A stretch of 10,686 nt of DNA, taken from the NCBI GenBank assembly GCA_026983815.1, contig JALSTJ010000240.1:1-10686 (forward strand). Direction: 5' to 3'. This DNA is from Flavobacteriales bacterium. Its GTDB lineage: Bacteria > Bacteroidota > Bacteroidia > Flavobacteriales > Flavobacteriaceae. Below the pieces are notes generated by a model. The model was not told the DNA's origin. It searched no databases and saw nothing but the letters and a program-made list of their open reading frames with translations. Within the stretch, counting starts at the first letter, position 1, and each line of letters starts with the position of its first letter. The position numbers and the translations under genes were made by a program. Shown piece after piece: positions 1 through 7,314 of this stretch.

Positions 1-224
1 AGAGAAAAAGGACCGCCGTTTTCGTTAAAACCGATACGATTTGCCGGCACTTGAAGTAAATATTCAAAAAAAGCAATTCCCCAACTTAAAATGATTATAA
101 CAAGTAAACCTAATTTTTGATATTTGGAGATTTGTGTCAATCGCAAATGTCCATACCAAGCAATTGTCATAAAGGTATTAGATCCAAATAGTAATAAAAT
201 GGTTAGAAGTGCTTTATGTTTCAT
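1..224 (-). CDS. DUF486 (DMT-like) small integral membrane protein, 3' end cut by window edge
   Basis: The minus-strand frame opens with ATG at 224 and stays open for 74 codons to the left edge, so only the N-terminal part is present. The translation begins MKHKALLTILLLFGSNTFMT. It has a hydrophobic helix at about residues 5-24, then the short loop AWYGHL, and a second helix at about 38-55 that runs into FFEYLLQVPANRIG. From memory, this WGIAFFEY...QVPANRIG signature is typical of the DUF486 family, proteins of about 110-120 residues with four membrane segments, related in topology to small drug/metabolite transporters; no substrate is established. It lies 70 bp downstream of infB on the same strand and could be read through from that operon or have its own promoter. 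A near-match to the -7 box lies upstream, but it is one T short of the consensus. I am fairly sure of the family and have no basis for a function. Confidence 0.82.
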   Translation of the reverse strand, partial: MKHKALLTILLLFGSNTFMTIAWYGHLRLTQISKYQKLGLLVIIILSWGIAFFEYLLQVPANRIGFNENGGPFS

Positions 225-242
225 AATTAATATAAATACAAA

Positions 243-269
243 ATACACCTGTTTAAAGCACAGATGCAT
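243..269 (-). terminator. Candidate weak terminator hairpin after infB
   Basis: On the minus strand, 26 nt after the infB stop codon, a 10-bp stem can form between 260-269 and 243-252 around a 7-nt loop, with two G-U pairs. The sequence just beyond it is T-rich (TTTGTATT) but not an unbroken T tract. It may end or attenuate infB transcription before the DUF486 gene. The stem is mostly A-T, so the call is tentative. Confidence 0.35.
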
Positions 270-294
270 ATAAAAATTGTTCAACCCAATCGGA

Positions 295-3024
295 TTATAA
301 TTTTTTCTTTACTTCGTGTTTTTGATAGGCTTCGATTACATCACCCACTTCAACATTGTTGTAATTTTTTACCATCAAACCGCACTCATATCCTTTGGAT
401 ACTTCTTTCACATCGTCTTTGAAACGTTTCAAGGAAGCCAATTCACCATCATAAATCACAATACCATCACGAATAACTCTTACCAATGAATTATTATAAA
501 TTTTTCCGGAAGTTACCATACAACCGGCAACCGTTCCCACTTTACTGATTTTGAAAGTTTCACGCACTTCTACAGTTCCTGTAACTTCTTCTTTGATTTC
601 AGGAGAGAGCATTCCCTCCATAGCTTCTTTTACATCATTAATTACATCATAAATGATTGAATAAGTTTTGATTTGAACACCTTCATCTTCCGCCAATCTT
701 CGTGCACTTGCAGAGGGTCTGACATTAAACCCAATAATAATGGCATCGGAAGCAGCAGCAAGCATAACATCGGAATCGGTGATTTGACCAACACCTTTGT
801 GTATAATTTGAACACTGATATTTTCTGTAGATAATTTTTGTAAAGAATCCGAAAGTGCTTCAACAGAGCCGTCCACATCACCTTTGATAATCAAGTTTAA
901 TTCTTTGAAATCACCAAGAGCAATTCGTCTTCCGATTTCATCCAAAGTAAGATGTTTCTGTGTTCTTAATTGCTGTTCTCTTATTAATTGATCACGTTTT
1001 TGCGCTATTTTTTTAGCTTCCCGTTCGTCTTTATATACTTTGAATCTATCCCCTGCTGTCGGCGCTCCATCCAAACCTAAAAGTTTTACAGGAGTAGAAG
1101 GTTCGGCAGATTTTACTTTTTGGTCACGTTCATTATACATTGCTTTCACTTTCCCGTGATATTTTCCGGCCAAAACATAATCTCCGACTTTCAAAGTCCC
1201 GTTTTGCACCAAAATATCGGTTACATATCCTCTACCTTTATCCAATGAAGCTTCGAGAACGGTTCCTACAGCTTCACGATTAGGATTGGCTTTTAATTCC
1301 AATAATTCCGCTTCCAGCAGGATTTTTTCCAACAAATCATCTACCCCTTGACCGGTTTTAGCTGAAATTTCTTGTGATTGGTATTTTCCGCCCCAAGCTT
1401 CTACCAAAATATTCATATTTGCCAACTGTTGGTAAACATTATTGGAGTTGGCAGTAGGTTTATCAATTTTATTTATAGCAAAAATCATGGGTACTCCGGC
1501 AGCTTGTGCATGACTGATTGCTTCTTTTGTTTGAGGCATCACATCATCGTCAGCTGCAATCACAATAACAGCTACATCAGTTACTTTTGTCCCACGTGCA
1601 CGCATGGCAGTAAATGCTTCATGTCCCGGAGTATCAATAAATGTAATCTTTTCTCCATTGGCTAATTCCACTTTATATGCACCTATATGTTGTGTAATAC
1701 CTCCGGATTCGCCTGCGACCACATTTGCATTACGAATATAGTCTAATAATGAAGTTTTTCCATGATCCACATGTCCCATAATGGTAACAACCGGAGGACG
1801 AGGAATTAAATCTTCTGGATTATCGGATTCTTCAATTTCTTCGGTTTCTTCTTCAACATCAACAAATTGGACATCATAACCAAATTCATCTGCTACCAAA
1901 CTCAAAGTTTCAGCATCCAAACGTTGGTTCATGGAAACCATCATTCCCAGTCCAAAACATGCCTTGATAACCTCTGCTACATTGACATCCATCATATTGG
2001 CAAGATCTCCAACTGTTATAAACTCCGTAACTTTAAGAATTTTACTTTCTTGTGCTTCTTTTTCTTGTTCAGCAAGTTCTTTTTGACGTCTTTTCTGACG
2101 ACTTTCACGTTTAATTTTTGATCTTTTGGATTTTTTTCCTCCTTGAAGACGTTCTAAAGTTTCTTTGATTTGTCGTTGAATCTCTTCATCCGAAACTTCT
2201 TTTTTCTCTATTGGTTTTTTGTAGTTAGAACGACCCCTTCCACCTGATTTATTTGATTGTTGATTAAATTTAGAAGGAATTCTTTCTCGTTTTCGTTTTT
2301 TCTTCTTTTTCTCGGAAGTTTTTTCTGCTTCTTTCTTTTTCGGTTTTTTATTAAACTCGGCTAAATCTATTTTTTCACCGGTTAATTTGGGACCTTGTAT
2401 TTTTTGATACTCAGTTTTGATTTCTTCAGATTCACGAGAAATAATTTCTTCCTCTTGTTTTACTTCTTTCTTTACTTCAGGTTTAGACTCTGAAGAAGTT
2501 TCTTTTGGCTGAGCTTTCTTTATTTTTTTTAGTTTTGGTTTTTTTTCTACCTCCACTTCGGGAATAACTTCTTGTTTTTCTTCAACCGCTTTTTTGACCT
2601 TTTTAGTTTCAGGAAGTTCAGCAACTTCTTTTTGGTTTTCTTTAACCTCTTTTTCTTGCGCTTTTTTAGCTACCGGTTTTTCTTTGGTGGATTTTTTATC
2701 CAAATCAACCTTACCCAAAACCACCGGTTTTTTTACTTCTGGTTCTTCAACCGTTTGTGTTTTTTCTTTGACTGCTTCTTCTTTTTCTTTTTTGATCAGC
2801 TCTTTTTCTTTTTGCTGTTCTTCTCTGATAATTCTGGCTTTGTCAAGCAATGTTTTATCTTTTGCAAATTCTTCGATAAGCAATGCATAATTTTCTTCGG
2901 AAATTTTAGCTAAAGGAGTTTTCTTTTTTAATTGCACTCCTTTTTCTTCCAAAAATTCGAAAATAGTTCCTGCACCAATATTGCATTCGTTCATTACTTG
3001 TCTGACTGTAAATTTCTTTGCCAT
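295..3024 (-). CDS. infB: Translation initiation factor IF-2
   Basis: This 909-residue cytoplasmic GTPase places formylmethionyl-tRNA on the 30S subunit and promotes 70S joining. An IF2_N-like helical segment spans residues 1-56. A very charged Lys/Glu-rich linker follows at about 57-330, and a second IF2_N-like segment at about 330-390. The G domain shows all the GTPase boxes: GHVDHGKT at 417-424 (G1), GGIT at 441-444 (G2), DTPGHE at 464-469 (G3), NKID at 518-521 (G4) and SAK at 554-556 (G5). Beta-barrel domain II, domain III (about 700-800) and the C-terminal fMet-tRNA-binding barrel (about 815-900) complete the usual architecture. The length is in the range of long bacterial IF-2 forms. 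ATG at 3024 is the only sensible start and lies 32 bp after the nusA stop. It is the last gene of the rimP-nusA-infB unit. Identity is essentially certain. Confidence 0.98.
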   Translation of the reverse strand: MAKKFTVRQVMNECNIGAGTIFEFLEEKGVQLKKKTPLAKISEENYALLIEEFAKDKTLLDKARIIREEQQKEKELIKKEKEEAVKEKTQTVEEPEVKKPVVLGKVDLDKKSTKEKPVAKKAQEKEVKENQKEVAELPETKKVKKAVEEKQEVIPEVEVEKKPKLKKIKKAQPKETSSESKPEVKKEVKQEEEIISRESEEIKTEYQKIQGPKLTGEKIDLAEFNKKPKKKEAEKTSEKKKKKRKRERIPSKFNQQSNKSGGRGRSNYKKPIEKKEVSDEEIQRQIKETLERLQGGKKSKRSKIKRESRQKRRQKELAEQEKEAQESKILKVTEFITVGDLANMMDVNVAEVIKACFGLGMMVSMNQRLDAETLSLVADEFGYDVQFVDVEEETEEIEESDNPEDLIPRPPVVTIMGHVDHGKTSLLDYIRNANVVAGESGGITQHIGAYKVELANGEKITFIDTPGHEAFTAMRARGTKVTDVAVIVIAADDDVMPQTKEAISHAQAAGVPMIFAINKIDKPTANSNNVYQQLANMNILVEAWGGKYQSQEISAKTGQGVDDLLEKILLEAELLELKANPNREAVGTVLEASLDKGRGYVTDILVQNGTLKVGDYVLAGKYHGKVKAMYNERDQKVKSAEPSTPVKLLGLDGAPTAGDRFKVYKDEREAKKIAQKRDQLIREQQLRTQKHLTLDEIGRRIALGDFKELNLIIKGDVDGSVEALSDSLQKLSTENISVQIIHKGVGQITDSDVMLAAASDAIIIGFNVRPSASARRLAEDEGVQIKTYSIIYDVINDVKEAMEGMLSPEIKEEVTGTVEVRETFKISKVGTVAGCMVTSGKIYNNSLVRVIRDGIVIYDGELASLKRFKDDVKEVSKGYECGLMVKNYNNVEVGDVIEAYQKHEVKKKL

Positions 3025-3056
3025 TCTTTATTCTATTCGGTTATTTTGTTATTTTT

Positions 3057-4340
3057 TTAATCTTCAAATTCTTCTTTCAGAATACGTAAAACTTCATAAA
3101 TGGTTTCTTCTTCCAAATCAGTTCTTCTGACCAAATCATCAACATCTTGTGCCAAGACACTTTTTGCGGTATCCAATCCGATTTTTTCAAATTCATTAAT
3201 AATCCATTCATCTATTTCATCGGTAAATTCTGATAATTTCACATCTCCTTCATCATCTTCTCGTTGTATTTCTATATTATATCCGGTAATTGCCGTTGCC
3301 AAACGGATATTTTGTCCTTTTCTTCCGATAGCTTTGGAAATTTCATCGGGTTTCATATAAACATAGGCGGTTTTTTTACCTTTTTCATCTTCACCCAATT
3401 CCAAGCGTTGAATTTTTACGGGACCTAAAGCTCGTTGAATAAACAATTTATCATTATCGGTATAATTAATTACGTCAATATTTTCATTTCCCAACTCTCT
3501 TACAATCCCGTGAATTCTAGAACCTCTAACTCCTACACAAGCGCCTACAGGATCGATTCTATCATCATAAGTATCCACAGCAACTTTAGCTTTTTCACCG
3601 GGAATTCGCGCAATACGTTTGATGGTAATCAGTCCGTCAAAAACTTCCGGAATTTCTTGTTCAAATAATTTTTCCAAGAATTCATCTGCCGTTCTGGACA
3701 TAATAACCAAGGGTTTGTTATCGCGCATTTCCACTTTTTCAATAACTCCTCTTACATGATCGCCTTTTCTAAATCTATCGGAAGGAATTTGTCTATCTCT
3801 TGGCAAAACAATATCATTACCTTCATCATCCACCAAATATACATCTTTTCTTCTATTATTCACATGGTGAACTTCAGCCGTATAAATATCTCCTTCTCTT
3901 TCCTTAAAATATTTATGTAAATTAAGAAAATTATGTTCCATTAATTTGTTTTTCCAATTTTGTTTCAATCCCGAAATACCTCTACGTCCCAAATCCAGCA
4001 AATCGAATTCTTCTTCAATTTGTTCACCTATTTCGGCATCCGGATCTATTTTTAACGCATCGGAAAGACGGATTTCTTTATGTTCATCTATTATTTGCTG
4101 GTCATCAGGCACAACGGTTTTATATACCCAAATTTCCAATTCACCCCGACCGGGATTAACAATGATATCAAAGTTATCCTCATCGGGTTCACTTCCGTCT
4201 TTTTTCTTTTTAATAATACCAAATTTTTTTCTCAATGCATGCGCAATTACTTCTTTTAGTATATTGAGCAAAGTTGCATTATCTATATTTTTTTCATCTT
4301 TAAATTCTAAGAAAGCTTCTACCAATTGTTTATTATTCAT
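3057..4340 (-). CDS. nusA: Transcription termination/antitermination factor NusA
   Basis: NusA binds RNA polymerase near the RNA exit channel and modulates pausing, intrinsic termination and antitermination. The 427 residues show the N-terminal polymerase-binding domain (about 1-125), an S1 domain (about 149-217, with YTAEVHHV and the VRGVIEKVEMRDN strand pair), KH1 (about 230-290, with GVRGSRIHGI at 270-279) and KH2 (about 300-360, with the GxxG loop in IGRKGQN at 338-344). A helical acidic tail ends in LKEEFED. The gammaproteobacterial acidic repeats AR1/AR2 are absent, as in most other phyla. The gene starts with ATG at 4340, 13 bp after rimP ends, and is followed by infB after 32 bp, the conserved order in bacteria. 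The leader hairpin at 4838-4853 could subject this gene to feedback by its own product, which is an inference. Confidence 0.97.
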   Translation of the reverse strand: MNNKQLVEAFLEFKDEKNIDNATLLNILKEVIAHALRKKFGIIKKKKDGSEPDEDNFDIIVNPGRGELEIWVYKTVVPDDQQIIDEHKEIRLSDALKIDPDAEIGEQIEEEFDLLDLGRRGISGLKQNWKNKLMEHNFLNLHKYFKEREGDIYTAEVHHVNNRRKDVYLVDDEGNDIVLPRDRQIPSDRFRKGDHVRGVIEKVEMRDNKPLVIMSRTADEFLEKLFEQEIPEVFDGLITIKRIARIPGEKAKVAVDTYDDRIDPVGACVGVRGSRIHGIVRELGNENIDVINYTDNDKLFIQRALGPVKIQRLELGEDEKGKKTAYVYMKPDEISKAIGRKGQNIRLATAITGYNIEIQREDDEGDVKLSEFTDEIDEWIINEFEKIGLDTAKSVLAQDVDDLVRRTDLEEETIYEVLRILKEEFED

Positions 4341-4353
4341 AATTGATTTTATT

Positions 4354-4818
4354 TTAAAATTTTATTACCACTTTTGCTTCTTTTATCTGATCCAATGGAA
4401 CAATTTCCTTTTTGACAACTGTATGTTTGCCTTTTCCTATTGGCTTGGGTTCCCGTATTTTAAACTCCAAAACAATTTCATCATCCCCAATCTTAACTAA
4501 TTTTCCTTTAATTTCTCCATTTTCGGTTTTTACTTTAATTTCTCTACCCAAATTCTTTTTAAATTGACGAATATGATGAAAAGGTTGGGAAATGTCAAAT
4601 GAAGAAACCATTAAAGAAAAATCCTCTTCTTCTCTGTCTAAATGATGTTCTATCGCCCTACTAAAATCTACTAAATTTTGGACATTAATCCCTTGATCTC
4701 CATCTAAAATTACTTTTATATCATTATTTTCGGAAACCGCAAAATCAATGAGAAAGAACTCAGGATGTTCTTCTAATTTATCCATCAGTAGTTGATATGC
4801 TTTTTCTTTAATGCTCAT
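4354..4818 (-). CDS. rimP: Ribosome maturation factor RimP
   Basis: RimP assists maturation of the 30S ribosomal subunit in the cytoplasm. From ATG at 4818 the protein has 154 residues, the normal family length. The N-terminal alpha/beta domain (about 1-82) carries the family strand IKVILDGDQGI followed by the helix containing SRAIEHHLD. The linker SSFDISQPF (72-80) matches the conserved SSPGldrPL position, and an SH3-like C-terminal domain (about 87-154) contains GREIKVK and KGKLVKIGDDEIVLEF. The frame can be extended upstream to a TTG at 4884. That extension is rejected because it starts inside the TAnnTTTG promoter element and adds 22 residues that look like nothing in the family. The gene is first in the rimP-nusA-infB operon and divergent from the stress-protein gene at 4964. 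No Shine-Dalgarno is visible, as expected for Bacteroidota. Confidence 0.93.
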   Translation of the reverse strand: MSIKEKAYQLLMDKLEEHPEFFLIDFAVSENNDIKVILDGDQGINVQNLVDFSRAIEHHLDREEEDFSLMVSSFDISQPFHHIRQFKKNLGREIKVKTENGEIKGKLVKIGDDEIVLEFKIREPKPIGKGKHTVVKKEIVPLDQIKEAKVVIKF

Positions 4819-4828
4819 TAGTTTTTTT

Positions 4829-4853
4829 ATAAAAATAGGGGACGCTTGTCCCC
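4829..4853 (-). promoter_or_regulatory. Terminator-like hairpin in the rimP-nusA-infB leader
   Basis: On the minus strand a perfect 6-bp, G-C-rich stem (GGGGAC pairing with GTCCCC, at 4848-4853 and 4838-4843) closes a 4-nt AAGC loop. It is followed directly by TATTTTTAT (4837-4829). The structure lies about 20-35 nt after the expected transcription start and 19 bp before the rimP ATG. GC-rich stem plus T-rich trail is the form of an intrinsic terminator, so it may act as an attenuator. It could also shape translation initiation of rimP. Confidence 0.55.
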
Positions 4854-4881
4854 ATACTCCATTATCATTAAAATTCGTGGG

Positions 4882-4889
4882 CAAATATA
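4882..4889 (-). promoter_or_regulatory. Bacteroidota-type -7 promoter element for rimP-nusA-infB
   Basis: The minus strand reads TATATTTG here, an exact match to the TAnnTTTG -7 element used by the primary sigma factor of Bacteroidota. Transcription would start near 4875, leaving a leader of about 57 nt before the rimP ATG at 4818. No good -33 TTTG is seen at the expected spacing of about 19-21 bp, where the DNA is A-rich on this strand. The element overlaps the alternative TTG start of the rimP frame. Confidence 0.6.
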
Positions 4890-4963
4890 CAAATTTTTTT
4901 ATGATTTTTTTGAGCTTTGATATTTTTTTTGTATTTTTATAAAAACAAATTAAAAATACTGTT

Positions 4964-5800
4964 ATGAAAAAGATTTTAGTACCTGTTGATTTTTCGCCAA
5001 AATCAGAGGAAGCTTTAAAGGTTGCGGCTAAAATTGCCAGAAAAACCCAAGCGGAAATTTATGTCTTACATTTGTTGGATATTCCGTCAGGTGAAATTGA
5101 TATGATCGCTGGTAATAACGTTCCAACAGGACCTGTTGCCATTAGAATGTTTGAACAAACTCACGAACAATTTGATGAGTTTCTGGATAAAGATTATTTG
5201 AATGAAATTACCATTTACGAAAAAGTTTTGGTAGATAATCCCGTTGAAGGCATTTCGGATTTTGCCAATGAGAATAAAATTGATTTGATTATCATGGGAT
5301 CTCACGGAACCACCGGACTGGAAGATTTCTTTGTAGGTTCTAATACTGAAAAAGTTGTTAGAACTGCAAAAATCCCCGTTTTAGTTGTAAAAGAGCCGGC
5401 AGAAAAATTCAAAATTGAAAAAGTAATTTATGCTTCAAAATTTACCGATGATAATATTGATGCTTTTAAAAAATTAATGAAATTTCTCAAGATTTTTGAG
5501 CCGACTATTTATCTACTTCGTATCAATACAATATCCAACTTCAAATCTACTCCCGAATTGGAAGAAATTATGGATTCTTTTTTGAAAAAAGTTCCTGAAT
5601 ACAAATGTTTTAAAAAAGTTATTTATGATGATTATACCGTTCAAGAAGGAATATTTAACTTTGCAGAAAAAGTTAATGCAGATTTAATAGCTTTGGCTAC
5701 ACACGGACGACAAGGAATTATGCATTTCTTATCGGACAGCATTGCCGAAAGGGTAGTCAATAAAGCCAAAAGAAATATTTTGACAATTAAAATGAGTTAA
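4964..5800 (+). CDS. Tandem-domain universal stress protein (UspA family)
   Basis: This is a 278-residue soluble protein with two Usp domains in tandem (about 1-145 and 151-278). UspA-family proteins bind ATP or AMP and support survival under stress or growth arrest; the exact role of two-domain forms is usually unknown. Domain 1 begins KKILVPVDFS with the conserved Asp9 and carries a complete nucleotide-binding motif G-2x-G-9x-G-S (Gly112, Gly115, Gly125, Ser126), so it probably binds ATP. In domain 2 the same region reads ATHG...DS, with Ala245 and Asp258 replacing two of the three glycines, so nucleotide binding there is probably weakened or lost. The ATG at 4964 fits the KKILVPVDFS family start. 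The gene is divergent from rimP across a 145-bp gap and is followed after 23 bp by the metallopeptidase gene, which suggests co-transcription. I found no convincing promoter match. Confidence 0.92.
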   Translation: MKKILVPVDFSPKSEEALKVAAKIARKTQAEIYVLHLLDIPSGEIDMIAGNNVPTGPVAIRMFEQTHEQFDEFLDKDYLNEITIYEKVLVDNPVEGISDFANENKIDLIIMGSHGTTGLEDFFVGSNTEKVVRTAKIPVLVVKEPAEKFKIEKVIYASKFTDDNIDAFKKLMKFLKIFEPTIYLLRINTISNFKSTPELEEIMDSFLKKVPEYKCFKKVIYDDYTVQEGIFNFAEKVNADLIALATHGRQGIMHFLSDSIAERVVNKAKRNILTIKMS

Positions 5801-5823
5801 TTTAATAAACACAAATAAAATAT

Positions 5824-6531
5824 ATGGTGCATTTATTAATTTTTATAGGTGGAGGTAGTGGTGGTTATTTATTAATCATTATCATCGGGATCATTGGTTG
5901 GATTGTTCAAAATCGTTTAAAAAGCAAATTTGAGCATTACGGAAAAATCCGTTTAAAAAAAGGATATACGGGTGCAGAAGTTGCTCGTATGATGCTTGAA
6001 GATAATGGGATAACTGATGTTAAAGTAATTTCTACTCCCGGATATTTGACAGACCATTATCATCCGATAAAAAAAACTGTCAATTTAAGTGAACCGGTTT
6101 ATAACTCCAATAGTGTGGCTGCAGTTGCTGTAGCTGCTCATGAATGCGGACATGCCGTGCAACATGCACGAGCATATCCATGGCTTAAGTTGCGTTCTGC
6201 TTTGGTTCCCGTGGTTCAATTTTCATCTTCTATGGTTACGTGGATTTTGATTGCAGGAATTCTTTTAATAAAAAGTTTTCCTCAATTATTGCTCATTGGG
6301 ATAATATTATTTGCAGCTACGACACTCTTCAGTTTTATCACACTTCCCGTTGAATATGACGCCAGCGCACGTGCAAAGAAATGGTTGGTAGAAAAAGGTA
6401 TCGTTGATGAGGAAGAACGAAAAGGTGTAACGGATGCACTTAAATGGGCAGCTAGAACTTATGTTGTTGCTGCGTTGAGTTCATTGGCAACTTTGTTATA
6501 TTATTTACAAATTTATAACAATAGAAGATGA
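5824..6531 (+). CDS. YugP-like membrane zinc metallopeptidase
   Basis: The 235-residue product matches the Zn_peptidase_2/YugP family of membrane-bound putative zinc metallopeptidases. The zinc-binding helix is HECGH (106-110), a form of HExxH. EYDASARA (Glu177) supplies the likely third ligand glutamate, placed after the central membrane hairpin as is usual for the family. Hydrophobic segments are at about 13-28, 128-149, 153-174 and 211-228. The N-terminal helix follows a glycine-rich GGGSGG stretch, and the RLKSKFEHYGKIRLKKGYTGAEVA-type region (31-54) is characteristic of the family. The length fits the typical 225-235 residues. Substrates are not established; a role in membrane protein quality control is only a guess. 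It lies 23 bp after the Usp gene on the same strand and ends just before a strong terminator, so the pair likely forms one transcript. ATG at 5824 is preceded by an A/T-rich sequence without a Shine-Dalgarno. Confidence 0.88.
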   Translation: MVHLLIFIGGGSGGYLLIIIIGIIGWIVQNRLKSKFEHYGKIRLKKGYTGAEVARMMLEDNGITDVKVISTPGYLTDHYHPIKKTVNLSEPVYNSNSVAAVAVAAHECGHAVQHARAYPWLKLRSALVPVVQFSSSMVTWILIAGILLIKSFPQLLLIGIILFAATTLFSFITLPVEYDASARAKKWLVEKGIVDEEERKGVTDALKWAARTYVVAALSSLATLLYYLQIYNNRR

Positions 6532-6540
6532 TATTTTTTA

Positions 6541-6571
6541 AATCCTTTGAATTTTTCAAGGGATTTTTTTT
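6541..6571 (+). terminator. Intrinsic terminator after the metallopeptidase gene
   Basis: An 11-bp stem (6541-6551 with 6555-6565, one G-U pair) closes a 3-nt loop and runs into eight consecutive T residues (6564-6571). It starts 9 bp after the metallopeptidase stop codon and should end the Usp-metallopeptidase transcript before upp. Confidence 0.85.
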
Positions 6572-6574
6572 AAT

Positions 6575-6582
6575 TATTTTTG
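6575..6582 (+). promoter_or_regulatory. Bacteroidota-type -7 promoter element for upp
   Basis: TATTTTTG matches the TAnnTTTG consensus exactly and lies 15 bp before the upp ATG, directly after the previous terminator. The leader would therefore be only about 10 nt. The nearest upstream TTTG (6546-6549) sits within the terminator stem at a 25-bp spacing, longer than ideal. Confidence 0.55.
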
Positions 6583-6597
6583 CAGTAAATTTTTTAT

Positions 6598-7248
6598 ATG
6601 AAAATTCAACATGTATCAGCACATCATTCTATTCTAAATAAATTTTTGGCTGAGATAAGGGATAAAGATATTCAAAAAGATAGTTTACGATTTAGAACAA
6701 ACATCGAAAGAATAGGAGAAATCATTTCATATGAGATGAGCAAAACTTTGGATTATATTCCAAAAAAAATTGAAACTCCATTAGGAGTAAAAGATATGTT
6801 GGTTCCTAAAAGCAATATTGTATTAGCTTCGATACTGCGAGCCGGATTGCCTTTACACATGGGTGTTTTGAGAATTTTTGACCATGCAGAGAATGCTTTT
6901 ATTTCTGCATACCGTATGCATACGGATTTGAAGAATTTTAAGATACAAATAGACTATATTGCTACTCCTCCAATTGAAGAAAAAACTTTGGTATTGGTTG
7001 ATCCCATGTTGGCAACCGGAAAATCATTGGTAGGGGTTTATAATAAATTGCTTGAGTTCGGAACACCCGCAGATATACATATTATATCAATTATCGGTTC
7101 GGAAACCGGGATAGATTATCTTCAAAAAAATATGCCCGAAAATGCCCATTTATGGATTGCAGATTTTGATAAAACCTTGAATAATCACGGATATATTATC
7201 CCCGGATTGGGAGATGCGGGAGATTTGGCCTATGGTAAAAAATTATGA
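6598..7248 (+). CDS. upp: Uracil phosphoribosyltransferase
   Basis: The enzyme converts uracil and PRPP to UMP and pyrophosphate in the cytoplasm, the pyrimidine salvage step. The 216 residues have a type I phosphoribosyltransferase fold. The PRPP-binding loop is VDPMLATGKS at 134-143, and LASILRAGLPL (76-86) is the conserved substrate-site segment. The C-terminal uracil-binding hood GYIIPGLGDAGDLAYG (198-213) is diagnostic of Upp rather than PyrR or other phosphoribosyltransferases. The length is near the usual 205-220. The start is ATG at 6598. The gene appears to stand alone: a terminator and its own -7 element precede it, and a new -7 element lies 32 bp after its stop. No strong terminator follows it. 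Confidence 0.96.
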   Translation: MKIQHVSAHHSILNKFLAEIRDKDIQKDSLRFRTNIERIGEIISYEMSKTLDYIPKKIETPLGVKDMLVPKSNIVLASILRAGLPLHMGVLRIFDHAENAFISAYRMHTDLKNFKIQIDYIATPPIEEKTLVLVDPMLATGKSLVGVYNKLLEFGTPADIHIISIIGSETGIDYLQKNMPENAHLWIADFDKTLNNHGYIIPGLGDAGDLAYGKKL

Positions 7249-7279
7249 TAATGTATCATTATATTCTATAAAAACTTTG

Positions 7280-7287
7280 TAAATTTG
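7280..7287 (+). promoter_or_regulatory. Bacteroidota-type -7 promoter element for the helical-repeat protein/arsC unit
   Basis: TAAATTTG matches the TAnnTTTG consensus exactly, 27 bp before the ATG at 7315. A TTTG directly precedes it (7276-7279), but none occurs at the normal -33 spacing. It suggests separate transcription of the two downstream genes from upp. Confidence 0.5.
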
Positions 7288-7314
7288 AAAAATATTAACA
7301 AATAACACAAAATC

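Noticed and set aside
2572..2913. Phe/Ser-rich plus-strand frames opposite the infB N-terminal region
   Set aside because: They are mirror images of the Lys/Glu-rich IF-2 linker, have no initiation context and resemble no protein family.
3946..4500. 184-codon plus-strand frame across the nusA/rimP junction
   Set aside because: It lies opposite two well-identified genes, is low complexity (Ser, Phe, Ile) and has no domain or promoter.
4890..4963. A promoter for the Usp gene in the divergent gap
   Set aside because: TTTG occurs at 4916-4919 and TATTTTTA at 4932-4939, but the latter is one base off consensus and the 12-bp spacing is far too short.
7245..7259. 6-bp inverted repeat at the upp stop codon as a terminator
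   Set aside because: The stem is almost all A-T (ATGATA/TATCAT) with no T run after it, too weak to call.
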